Below the pieces are notes generated by a model. That model was not told where the DNA came from and did not search any database. It worked only from the letters and a program-made list of their open reading frames with translations. Position numbers and translations under genes: made by a program. From Thalassobaculum sp. OXR-137 (GTDB lineage: Bacteria > Pseudomonadota > Alphaproteobacteria > Thalassobaculales > Thalassobaculaceae), in assembly GCF_034377285.1 (NCBI RefSeq), contig NZ_CP139715.1, forward strand, positions 5,002,501 to 5,066,500: a DNA stretch of 64,000 bases. Reading direction: 5' to 3'. This document shows, piece by piece, positions 55,745-63,672 of this stretch; positions within the stretch are counted from its first letter, which is position 1, and each line of letters begins with the position of its first letter.

Positions 55745-57652
55745 TCAGCGGCGCGCCCGGAGCAGCTCGACGGCCCGGTCGATGGCACGCGAGATGTTCA
55801 TGACTTCGTCGCCCCGCAGGGTCGGGGTCATGTTCGAGAAGAACAAGTCACGGTCGTCGAGGATCCCGTAGAAGGAGGCTCCCAACCGGATCGTCGGGCA
55901 GCCGACGGCCGGCGCCATGGCGCAGACGCTGGTGGCGGTGGAGACCACCCCGTCCAGGGCCGAGATCAGCGCCGCCACGCCATCCAGGTCCTCCATCTGA
56001 TCGAGATCGTCCGGCCGCCACAGCGCGATACCGTGGTCCCGGCGCAGGGCGTCGAGCTCGGCGCCGCTCTCGTCATATTGGAGGCTGACGAAGCGATAGC
56101 CCGGCATCCGCAGGATCGGGAGCATCTGCGGCAGCTCGGCATAGTGGGCGGCGCGCACCCCGCTGCGGAGCATGCTGCGCCAGCACAGGCCGATCACTGG
56201 CCCCTCGCCCTCCAGCCCGGCAAGCCGTTCCCTCCAGCCGGCGACCCTTGCCGGATCGGCGGTCAGATATCCCCGGCACTCCGATGGACGTGACCGGTCG
56301 CGCAGATAACGGCCGGGAAGATCGCCGGCATGGAGATGGGCGGTCAGCCCCAGGGCGGGGACGATCTTCCTGTAATCGTAGACCGCGCGCAGGCCCTCGG
56401 CCCGCACCTGCCGGTCGATCAGCCTCAAGCCGGGGAAGGAGCGGGCAAAAAGAGGGCGAAGGCGCGGGTCGACCTCCACCACGGCGGTGGGACACTCGGC
56501 GAGCAGATCCGGCAGGCAGGAGAGAAACAGCAATTCGTCCCCGATGCCCTGCTCCGCCGCGACCAGCAAACCCTCTTTCGGCAGATCCGGCCCGGCGACC
56601 CGGGGGGGCAGACCGACGGTCCGGTGGAATCGCGGGCCAGCGGCACGGGACGCCTCGAGATCCCAGCCGCGCCCCAGGTCGCCGACCACCTTCTCGACCT
56701 GGGACCAGAGATAGGAGAGCTCACTGTCCCCCGGATATGCCATCAAGCCGGTGTGCGCCACGCGGCCGGCCAGATCGAACCGGGCCAGAAGGATCGCCGC
56801 CTGCCCGATGGCCCAGGTGGAGCCGAGATCGTGCGGTGCCGCCAGCAATCCCCGACGTCCGGAGGCGAAAGAGGCGGCAAAATCGCCCTCCCCCCGATCG
56901 GCCATCGCCTGATGCTCCCAGGCTTTCGGGGACAGGGGAGACAGCAGGACGGCCCGGCGCGCCCACCGGCGGGCCGAGGCCATGCCGACCGGCCGGTCCG
57001 CCTCCTCGCTCAGCAGGAAGATAGCGTCGGCACTGTCTGGGGCGGCGATGGCGGCCCGCCGGGCGGCATCCCAGGCTTCCCGGTTGCGTCGAAGCCGCCT
57101 GGCCGCCAGCACCGCCGTGACCGACAGGCCCGTGACCAGGGGCAGCAGCCGGGACGCCCGCAACGCCGCATCCGCCGCCATGGTCCAGCGCTCGGTCTGG
57201 CCGGCGATCGTGGCAAGCCGGACCTGGGCAATGGGCTGCGAGGGGTCGGAGATCGCCGCCCACCAGGCAAAGGGAACGGCGGCGGCGATGCGGCCCGACC
57301 GCGCCAGGTGGTCGGCCATGGCGAAGGCGGCCCGGCGCGGGCCGGCGGGATCGGCCAGCAGGGCGCGGCGCAGGAACGCCACCGACCGGGTGCCGGCCCC
57401 GATCTCCGCCAGCGCCTGCCCGGCAAGTTCCAGGACCTGGGGCTGCTGCGGGTCGATGCATAGGGCGCGTCCGCACCACTTGGCCTGGGACCGTGCATCC
57501 CCGCCTATCGCCAGGGTGACGACGCGGAAATCGTCAGGGGCGGCACAGATCGCCGCCTGGAACCAGGCCTGCGCATCGGCGGCACGCTGGGCGGCACGTT
57601 CGGCAAGGCCGCGGCGCAGCGCCTGCTGCGCGATCGGATCCCGGGGCGCCAT
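55745..57652 (-). CDS. TPR-glycosyltransferase-fold protein (copy 1), candidate flagellin glycosyltransferase
   Basis: 635 residues: an N-terminal helical TPR-like region (about 1-330) and a C-terminal domain with EQGIGDE (367-373), GLCWRSMLRSG (488-498) and DLDGVAALISALDGVVSTATSVC (555-577). The last two motifs fit the GT41/GT9 glycosyltransferase fold (nucleotide-sugar binding). The order TPR plus glycosyltransferase is that of the known flagellin glycosyltransferase FlmG of Caulobacter. It overlaps the start of copy 2 by one base and ends an operon with flbT and flaF2. Sugar and target are inferred. Confidence 0.7.
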   Translation of the reverse strand: MAPRDPIAQQALRRGLAERAAQRAADAQAWFQAAICAAPDDFRVVTLAIGGDARSQAKWCGRALCIDPQQPQVLELAGQALAEIGAGTRSVAFLRRALLADPAGPRRAAFAMADHLARSGRIAAAVPFAWWAAISDPSQPIAQVRLATIAGQTERWTMAADAALRASRLLPLVTGLSVTAVLAARRLRRNREAWDAARRAAIAAPDSADAIFLLSEEADRPVGMASARRWARRAVLLSPLSPKAWEHQAMADRGEGDFAASFASGRRGLLAAPHDLGSTWAIGQAAILLARFDLAGRVAHTGLMAYPGDSELSYLWSQVEKVVGDLGRGWDLEASRAAGPRFHRTVGLPPRVAGPDLPKEGLLVAAEQGIGDELLFLSCLPDLLAECPTAVVEVDPRLRPLFARSFPGLRLIDRQVRAEGLRAVYDYRKIVPALGLTAHLHAGDLPGRYLRDRSRPSECRGYLTADPARVAGWRERLAGLEGEGPVIGLCWRSMLRSGVRAAHYAELPQMLPILRMPGYRFVSLQYDESGAELDALRRDHGIALWRPDDLDQMEDLDGVAALISALDGVVSTATSVCAMAPAVGCPTIRLGASFYGILDDRDLFFSNMTPTLRGDEVMNISRAIDRAVELLRARR

Positions 57653-59616
57653 CAGACGGCGCGTCTCGGCGCCCGGGGCGCATGCTTCCTCAGCATCGCC
57701 GCCGCCCTCCGGCCCGCTTCGGCGCCGTTGAAAGCCTCGTCGCGATCGAAGACCGGATAAACATTGGGAAAGAAGAACTCACGATCGTTCGATATCCGCA
57801 TGAACCCCTGTGCCAACCGGATCGTCGGCGTTCCCACCGCCCCGGCAAAGGCACAATTCGCCGTGCGCGCGGCGACCACCACGTCCAGAGCCTGCATCAG
57901 CGCCGCCAGATCGTCGAGCCCGTCCCAGATATCCAGGTCCGGCGGCGTCACGAGATCGACCCCGGTGACGGCCCTCACCCTTGCGACTTCGTCGTCGGTG
58001 TCGCCGGCCATCAGGTTGACGAACCGGCAATCCGGCGTAGCGAAGACGGGCAATACATCCTCGATCGAACAATGGCTGCGAGCGCGCAGGCGGGTCAGAT
58101 GGACCGTCCTCCAGACCACCCCAACCTTGGTTCCGCCGCCCAGGGAGGATAGCCACCGGCGCCAATGGGTCACGCGGTCCGGATCCGTCCGCAGATAACC
58201 GACCCGCGCCAACGACCGGTCTCGCCCCCTGTTCAGTATATAAGGAAGACTGCCGGACATGATGTGGTGGCGCAGGCCGAAACGCTTGGTCAGGGGCGCA
58301 TAGTCGACCGTTCCGCCCAACCCGTCGCTGGGAGCCGATTGCCGGGGAACGACCGTGGCAGACCGGAAGGTCCGCGCTATGAGAGACGTCAGACGGGAAT
58401 CGACCTCGATCACCACCGGCTGGCGGATCTCCTCCCAGATCTCGGCCAAACAGGAGAGGAAGGTAACCTCGTCTCCGACCCCCTGCTCCGACGCCACCAG
58501 CAACGGACCGGTCTCGGTCCCAGGCCCTCGCCAGGGCGGCGGCAGGTTGAGGCGCGGCCGATGCGCCGCGCGGCACAACCGCGCCTCGTGCAGCCTCCAG
58601 GCGGTGCGCGCATCGCCGATCCGGAACTCGACCTCTGCCAGTGTGTACAGGACCTCGGCATCGCCGGGCCGGACACACAGGGCGTGGCCGCAGATCCTGC
58701 GGCACACCGCCGTCCGATTTTGACCGATCTCGGCCGCCGCCAGATTATGCAGGCCCATGGGCGATGCGGGATCCAACAGCAGAGCCCGGCGCGAGGCCAT
58801 CAAGGCGTCTTCGTTCCGGCCGTCGCGATAGGTCTCGGCACAGAGATTGATCCAGCTCCGGGGATCGAGCGGCCGCAACCGGGTCGCGGCCCGTGCCCAG
58901 GCGATGTCCCGCTCGGTCGCGTGCCCCGGATCGTGGGTCAACGCCAATGAGCCGTAGAATTCGTGGGTTTCCGGCACCAGAACGATGGCGGCCATGACGA
59001 CCCGCCGCGCCTCGGCGAGCCGGCCCAGCGCGATCTGCGCCCGCGCCAGGGCCTGGGCCACTTCGCCGTTCCCCGGATGCCGCGCCCAGGCCGCGTCCAG
59101 AATCGGAATGGCCTCCGCAGGGGCCTCGGCGCGAGCCAGAAGGATCCGCTGGCGAAGATCGGCGTCGGCGGATCGGGGGGAAATGAGGAGGGCGCACCGG
59201 TTCACCCGCAGGCCGCGCACGGCCTCGCCGACATCACCGAGAACCGCCGCGAGATTGATCCACGCTTCGGCCCTCTGCGGGGCGACGAGGATGGAGCGCA
59301 GGAAAGCCCTCTGTGCCGCCGCTTGGTCCTGCAATGCCCGGTCGATGGCGCCCAGATGGTTCCAGGCGGGGCCATGCAGCAGCCGATGCCTCAGCGAGGC
59401 CAAGACATGGAGACGCCCCGCCTCCGGGGCGCCGAGTTGGAACAACGCGGTGCCGTACAGATCGAGGGCGTCCGGATGATCGGGGAGGTCGCGGAGAATA
59501 CGGTCGTAAGCCTGCGCGGCCGCCCGCACGTGTCCGTCCGAATGAAGGCGGACCGCCCGATGGAAGAGGGTCGTCAGTGTCTCGAGGCGATCTGCCGTCA
59601 GCGAAGCCCCGGTCAT
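57652..59616 (-). CDS. TPR-glycosyltransferase-fold protein (copy 2), candidate flagellin glycosyltransferase
   Basis: 654 residues with the same plan as copy 1: TPR-like helices (about 15-330: AAAQAYDRILRDLPDHPDALDLYGTALFQLG; ALMASRRALLLDPASPMGLHNLAA), then a C-terminal domain with EQGVGDE (377-383), VGVVWRTVHLTRLRARSHC (498-516) and DDLAALMQALDVVVAARTANCAF (568-590). It starts 13 bases after the flaF2 stop. The middle and C terminus differ strongly from copies 1 and 3, so the three may use different targets. Confidence 0.7.
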   Translation of the reverse strand: MTGASLTADRLETLTTLFHRAVRLHSDGHVRAAAQAYDRILRDLPDHPDALDLYGTALFQLGAPEAGRLHVLASLRHRLLHGPAWNHLGAIDRALQDQAAAQRAFLRSILVAPQRAEAWINLAAVLGDVGEAVRGLRVNRCALLISPRSADADLRQRILLARAEAPAEAIPILDAAWARHPGNGEVAQALARAQIALGRLAEARRVVMAAIVLVPETHEFYGSLALTHDPGHATERDIAWARAATRLRPLDPRSWINLCAETYRDGRNEDALMASRRALLLDPASPMGLHNLAAAEIGQNRTAVCRRICGHALCVRPGDAEVLYTLAEVEFRIGDARTAWRLHEARLCRAAHRPRLNLPPPWRGPGTETGPLLVASEQGVGDEVTFLSCLAEIWEEIRQPVVIEVDSRLTSLIARTFRSATVVPRQSAPSDGLGGTVDYAPLTKRFGLRHHIMSGSLPYILNRGRDRSLARVGYLRTDPDRVTHWRRWLSSLGGGTKVGVVWRTVHLTRLRARSHCSIEDVLPVFATPDCRFVNLMAGDTDDEVARVRAVTGVDLVTPPDLDIWDGLDDLAALMQALDVVVAARTANCAFAGAVGTPTIRLAQGFMRISNDREFFFPNVYPVFDRDEAFNGAEAGRRAAAMLRKHAPRAPRRAV

Positions 59617-59629
59617 CGACCGGGTCCGA

Positions 59630-60082
59630 TCAGAAGGAGTCGAGAGACGCCGAAAGGCCGGGAGTGGGAGCGGCGGACGGGGCAGACCCCGACTTCTCCT
59701 CCTGCTCCGAACGCGACGGATTAAGACCGCGCATGATCGCCTTATTCACCGAGATCAGCGCCTCGATATCGCCCTCGCCGGCCGACACCAGCCCGGTCTC
59801 GCGGGAAACCCAGATCCCGAGGCTGACGATCGCCGCGCGCAGCTCCCGGGGCAGCAGATTGCCCTCGGTACCGACATCCTCGACGAAGGTGTCCCAGACC
59901 TGATTGTTCCAGTTCAGCGCGTCCATGACCTCGGCCATGACCGTCGGCTTGTTGCGGGCGTCCTCGATCTGGGCCTGCGCCTTCATCAAAGCAGACGTTA
60001 CCTGCCCCAGCAGGCGGTATTCGACGTCGCGCGGTGCGGCAGTGCTCTTGATCGCTCGGTTGTAGGCATCGTAGCTGGACAT
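59630..60082 (-). CDS. flaF: FlaF-family flagellin regulator (copy 2)
   Basis: 150 residues from ATG at 60082 (six further upstream codons in the frame are unlikely). FlaF features: YDAYNRAIKSTAAPRDVEYRLLGQVTSALMKAQ, NWNNQVWDTFVEDVGTEGNLLPRELRAAIVSLGIWVSRETGLVSAGEGDIEALISVNKAIMRGL. The C-terminal 25 residues are Ser/Ala/Pro-rich and are absent from copy 1. It follows flbT by 18 bases and precedes glycosyltransferase copy 2. The two FlaF proteins may each serve a different flagellin. Confidence 0.87.
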   Translation of the reverse strand: MSSYDAYNRAIKSTAAPRDVEYRLLGQVTSALMKAQAQIEDARNKPTVMAEVMDALNWNNQVWDTFVEDVGTEGNLLPRELRAAIVSLGIWVSRETGLVSAGEGDIEALISVNKAIMRGLNPSRSEQEEKSGSAPSAAPTPGLSASLDSF

Positions 60083-60100
60083 ACGGACTTCACCGTCCAA

Positions 60101-60538
60101 TCAAGGCGTTTCCAGTGCGATACTCGGCCGTTCGGTCGTCTCCCCACGCCCAAATGCCAGCACCTGTTCTTCATAAGCGATCAATGCTTTACAAGTCTTT
60201 AACGCTCTGTAGTAGCGGGCCGCGTCGGCGTCCTGAACGATGTGCAGCAGGGTCTTGCGCACTTCGTTGAACGTCGTCGCCTCCATGAAGTCCTCGATGA
60301 GCCGCATGAAGGTCGGGTAGTAGTCGTTCCGACCCGCCTCATCGAGATACATCAGCAGGATCGTGAAATAGATGCGCTTGGCCGGGGTGTCGGCCTCATG
60401 CTCCTGCATGATGTCCTTGCCCAGCAGAATCGTCGCCTCGTTCTGCAACACCAGGGACGCACCCTTGTTGCCGGCGACCATGACGGCGCCGTTGACGACG
60501 AACTTTTCCCCAGGCTTGATGTTGACCTTTAGCGGCAT
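60101..60538 (-). CDS. flbT: Flagellin mRNA regulator FlbT
   Basis: 145 residues matching FlbT (PLKVNIKPGEKFVVNGAVMVAGNKGASLVLQNEATILLGKDIMQEHEADTPAKRIYFTILLMYLDEA; YRALKTCKALIAYEEQVL). FlbT binds flagellin mRNA 5' regions and represses translation until the hook is complete in alphaproteobacteria. It heads the flbT-flaF2-TPR/GT-TPR/GT operon. Hairpins in the 5' region of flagellin 2 (63401-63435) could be targets. Confidence 0.93.
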   Translation of the reverse strand: MPLKVNIKPGEKFVVNGAVMVAGNKGASLVLQNEATILLGKDIMQEHEADTPAKRIYFTILLMYLDEAGRNDYYPTFMRLIEDFMEATTFNEVRKTLLHIVQDADAARYYRALKTCKALIAYEEQVLAFGRGETTERPSIALETP

Positions 60539-60711
60539 GCCTTAAATGTCGCATTCATTTACCGACTGTCAAGTTAAGCTGGGAATCGACGAATGAAACG
60601 CCCGTGCCCCTACGGCCCCCATGCGAATTTTCGCACAGGCCGCCGTCCGGCCGTTCCCGGCCACCGTGCCTGGGAATCGCGAATCAGGTCATTTCCGAAT
60701 CGCCCGGCTCG

Positions 60712-62478
60712 ATGAGCGCCCAGATAACCGCAGCGCTGGATGTCGCATTGCAGGCGCATCGCGCCGGCAGGCTCGATAAAGCGATCGCCATCTACGGTGC
60801 CGTCCTCGACATGGCCCCCGATCAGCCGACCGCCCGCCACCTGCGCGGGTTCGCGCTCCTGCAATCTGAGCAGGCAGAAGAGGCGCTCGGCGACCTGCGA
60901 CACGCGGTCAGAATCGCACCGGGCAACGCCAATGCCTGGATGCACCTGGCGATCTGCCTGGATCAGCTCGGCCAGCCTCCAGCGAATGCGGCCCGGCGCG
61001 CCCTGCTCCTCCTGCCACAGGCTCAGGAGGCGGTGGACGTCCTGGTGCGCAATGGCGGTGATGTGTCGGCGGTCCTGGATTGGCTGATGACCCTGGCACC
61101 GGGAGATCCGACGGCCTGGATCCGGGTCGGCCATACGTATACCCAGTCCGACCCGACCCGGGCGCTCCGGGCCCTGCGCCGTGCCCATTGCCTTTCGGCC
61201 CGAGATCCCTCCCTCCTGCTCGATCTCGCCGACGCGGAACGACGGGCTTCCCGTTCGGAAAAGTCGCTCGGTTACGCCAACCGGAGCCTGGCGTGTCGCC
61301 CCAATGATCCGCGCGGCCTGGCGGTGCGGGCCGCCGCCGAAGTGGAGTTGGACGCGGTCTCCGAGTCGCTCGCCGACTCCCGCCGTGCCGCCGTCCTCGC
61401 TCCAGGGCTTGCCCTGGCCTGGGCCAACCGGGCCGAGGCCCTGTATCGGCTCGCCGAGTATGCGGCCGCGGTGCGGAGCGGAGATCGCGCCCGGATCGCG
61501 GCCCCCTCCGATCCGGACATCTTGGCCAATCTGGCCGCCTACCGGCTCGCCACGGGGGATCTTGCCGTCGGATGGCCGCTGCTACGATACCGGCCGACTC
61601 GCCGGAGGGCGAAGGCCCCAGAACTGCCGCGCTGGCAGGGAGAAAGCGGCGCCCGTCTGCTGGTGCTGGCCGAGCAGGGATTGGGCGACGAGCTCCTGTT
61701 TTCCACGCTCTGGCACGATCTGGACCGCCGCGTCGAAGCCGGGTGCCTCGGCTCGGTGACCATCGAGGCCGATGCCAGGCTCATCCCCCTCTGCGCCAGA
61801 ACGCTACACAATGTCTCCTGGCGCCGACGGTTCCAGGACGACCCCGCCGGCGAGCCGGTCAGCCATTGGTGCCTGGCCGCCGACCTCATGGAGTATCTGC
61901 GTCCAACCGTGGCGGATTTCGGGGACTTCAGGCCCGGATTGTCTGTCGACGCGTCCAGATCAGCCGCCTGGAAGGCCTGGCTCGCGGAGACGGCACGCGG
62001 ACGTCCGACGATCGGCCTATGCTGGCGATCGAGTAGCCTGGGAGGACACCGCCGGCGGCACTATCCGCCCCTCGGGGAGTGCGCCCCGCTGCTTGACCTG
62101 AAGCACACTCTCTTCGTGATTCTGCAATACGACGACTGCCAGTCCGAGATCGACGGCGTCGAGGTCGCCACCGGCTCCGAGATCGTCATCCCCCCCGACC
62201 TGAATCGGCGCGACGACCAGGACGGGGTCGCGGCGCTGATAAGCGCGCTCGATATGGTGACGAGCGCTGACACGGCGGTTCTGGCGCTGACCGGGGCGCT
62301 CGGCAGACCGGCGGTGGCGTTTTCGCTGCATCCCGGGTGGGTCGGCCTGGGCCAGTCCCGGCACCCCTGGTTTCCGAGTGTCACGCGGGTCTATCGCCCA
62401 CCGCAAACACCCTGGCGCGAGACCATGGCGGCCGTCGCCCGCATCTTGGAAGCAAAGCTCGCCCGCCACGGCGCATGA
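60712..62478 (+). CDS. TPR-glycosyltransferase-fold protein (copy 3), candidate flagellin glycosyltransferase
   Basis: 588 residues from the ATG at 60712; an upstream ATG at 60604 adds 36 residues of repeat-like character, and no strong ribosome-binding site decides. TPR-like N-terminal region (about 1-290: LDVALQAHRAGRLDKAIAIYGAVLDMAPDQPTARHLRGFALL) and a C-terminal domain with EQGLGDE (321-327), IGLCWRSSSLGGHRRRHY (434-451) and DGVAALISALDMVTSADTAVLALTGALG (504-531). It is plus strand, divergent from flbT and convergent with flagellin 2. A strong terminator follows. Confidence 0.7.
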   Translation: MSAQITAALDVALQAHRAGRLDKAIAIYGAVLDMAPDQPTARHLRGFALLQSEQAEEALGDLRHAVRIAPGNANAWMHLAICLDQLGQPPANAARRALLLLPQAQEAVDVLVRNGGDVSAVLDWLMTLAPGDPTAWIRVGHTYTQSDPTRALRALRRAHCLSARDPSLLLDLADAERRASRSEKSLGYANRSLACRPNDPRGLAVRAAAEVELDAVSESLADSRRAAVLAPGLALAWANRAEALYRLAEYAAAVRSGDRARIAAPSDPDILANLAAYRLATGDLAVGWPLLRYRPTRRRAKAPELPRWQGESGARLLVLAEQGLGDELLFSTLWHDLDRRVEAGCLGSVTIEADARLIPLCARTLHNVSWRRRFQDDPAGEPVSHWCLAADLMEYLRPTVADFGDFRPGLSVDASRSAAWKAWLAETARGRPTIGLCWRSSSLGGHRRRHYPPLGECAPLLDLKHTLFVILQYDDCQSEIDGVEVATGSEIVIPPDLNRRDDQDGVAALISALDMVTSADTAVLALTGALGRPAVAFSLHPGWVGLGQSRHPWFPSVTRVYRPPQTPWRETMAAVARILEAKLARHGA

Positions 62479-62490
62479 CCGCGGCGACGC

Positions 62491-62527
62491 ATAAAAAAAG
62501 GGCCGGACTTTTCGTCCGGCCCTGATT
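62491..62527 (-). terminator. Bidirectional terminator between GT copy 3 and flagellin 2
   Basis: GGGCCGGAC and GTCCGGCCC form a perfect stem around TTTTC, flanked by AAAAAAA on one side and TGATTT on the other. On the minus strand, a run of seven T follows the stem, so it terminates flagellin 2 well and, less strongly, the glycosyltransferase gene. Confidence 0.9.
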
Positions 62528-62545
62528 TGTTGATCGACGGTCCGA

Positions 62546-63376
62546 TTAACGGAACAGGCCCAGCAGGGACTGCGGCCGCTGGTTGGCGATGCCGAGGGTC
62601 TGGATCGACAACTGCTGCTGCACCTGCAGAGACGTCAGAGCCGCGGATTCGCGCGCCAGGTCGGCGTCGACGATGTTGCCGAGACCTTCCTCCGTCGCAT
62701 CGGAGATTTCTTCGATGAAGGTGGTCTGCAGGTTCAGAGCGCGAACCTCGGCACCCAGCGAACCCAGAGCGGAGTTAACGACCGACTCAAGGTTGGAGAA
62801 CTGGTTGGCGATGACGCCCTGAGCGCTCGCGGCATCCGCCACCGAACCACCTGCCAGGGAAGCGATCTGCGTACGCAGGTCCTGAGCCGACAGGGTCAGC
62901 GTGCCGCCGTTCAGGTTCGACAGGGTGTTGATGTCGACCGACGCGCCCGCGGTATCGAGCAGGTTGACGCCGTTGAACACCGAGTTGTCGATGAAGTTGG
63001 CGGCCTGGGAGAGCAGCTGGTTGAAGTCGCTCGTCAGGATCTCGCGCTGAGCGGTGGTGATGCCTTCGTTCGACAGCTCGGTCAGCTTCTGCCGGACATC
63101 GGTCAGCAGGTTGGACACGCCGGTAGCGCCGGCGACGGCCACCTTGCCGATACCCTTCGCGTTGTTCAGGCCCTGCGTGACGGCGGCCAGACCCTTCAAT
63201 TCGCCGCGGATACCCTGGGCGATGGAGAAGTTGGAAGCGTCGTCGAGAGCGCCCGAAACCTTCAGGCCGGTCGACACGCGGTTCTGCACGGTGTCGAGGC
63301 TCCGGTTGACCGAATTCAGGGTCCGGAGGGCGGTGAAGGCGGAAGCGTTGGTATTGATGGAGTTCTGAACAGCCAT
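62546..63376 (-). CDS. fliC: Flagellin (copy 2)
   Basis: 276 residues with the flagellin D0/D1 ends (NSINTNASAFTALRTLNSVNRSLDTVQNRVSTGLKVSGALDDASNFSIAQGIRGE; FSNLESVVNSALGSLGAEVRALNLQTTFIEEISDATEEGLGNIVDADLARESAALTSLQVQQQLSIQTLGIANQRPQ). CGAGGAGG precedes the ATG. No sigma-54 element with proper spacing was seen upstream, unlike copy 1. Two hairpins lie in the 5' untranslated region. Confidence 0.97.
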   Translation of the reverse strand: MAVQNSINTNASAFTALRTLNSVNRSLDTVQNRVSTGLKVSGALDDASNFSIAQGIRGELKGLAAVTQGLNNAKGIGKVAVAGATGVSNLLTDVRQKLTELSNEGITTAQREILTSDFNQLLSQAANFIDNSVFNGVNLLDTAGASVDINTLSNLNGGTLTLSAQDLRTQIASLAGGSVADAASAQGVIANQFSNLESVVNSALGSLGAEVRALNLQTTFIEEISDATEEGLGNIVDADLARESAALTSLQVQQQLSIQTLGIANQRPQSLLGLFR

Positions 63377-63400
63377 TGTGGCCTCCTCGTTCTAAGGACA

Positions 63401-63435
63401 CGGACATTTTGTCCGAAAGGGGGTCGACAGACCCC
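63401..63435 (-). promoter_or_regulatory. Two hairpins in the 5' region of flagellin 2
   Basis: CGGACA-TTT-TGTCCG (63401-63415) and GGGGTC-GACA-GACCCC (63420-63435) are two perfect inverted repeats, 25 to 59 bases upstream of the flagellin 2 ATG. They may form RNA stems for FlbT or other translational control. No such pair lies in the flagellin 1 leader. Confidence 0.45.
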
Positions 63436-63615
63436 AGAGCACCAACACGTTTGCCCCGCGCGCATCGTCCAGTCAACCGGATTCTTCGGTCGACGACGAC
63501 GCCGCAGGGGCGGAGGCCACATCGGGTTGGGCTGAAAAGCTGCTAACAGAATGGATTCTTTTGAAATTCTCGAACTATCCCGTCTTCTCGCTCTCCTAAA
63601 CTTTTTTTCGGGGTG

Positions 63616-63640
63616 GGGGTGGAGCCGGTGGCTCCACCCC
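63616..63640 (-). terminator. Hairpin after flagellin 3
   Basis: GGGGTGGAGCC and GGCTCCACCCC form an 11-bp stem with a three-base loop, 33 bases past the flagellin 3 stop. It lacks a U-run on the minus strand, so it may only stabilise the mRNA end. Confidence 0.45.
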
Positions 63641-63672
63641 ACATGATGGTGTCGCTTTCGCGGTCCGGACGC

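Noticed and set aside
54657-63376. Flagellin copies as phage- or transposon-driven duplication
   Set aside because: No mobile element borders the copies, and their composition matches the neighbours; ordinary paralogous expansion explains them.
63504-63519. Possible sigma-54 promoter for flagellin 2 (TGGCCTC...CTGCG)
   Set aside because: The GG to GC spacing is 11 rather than 10 bases, and RpoN sites are strict on this.
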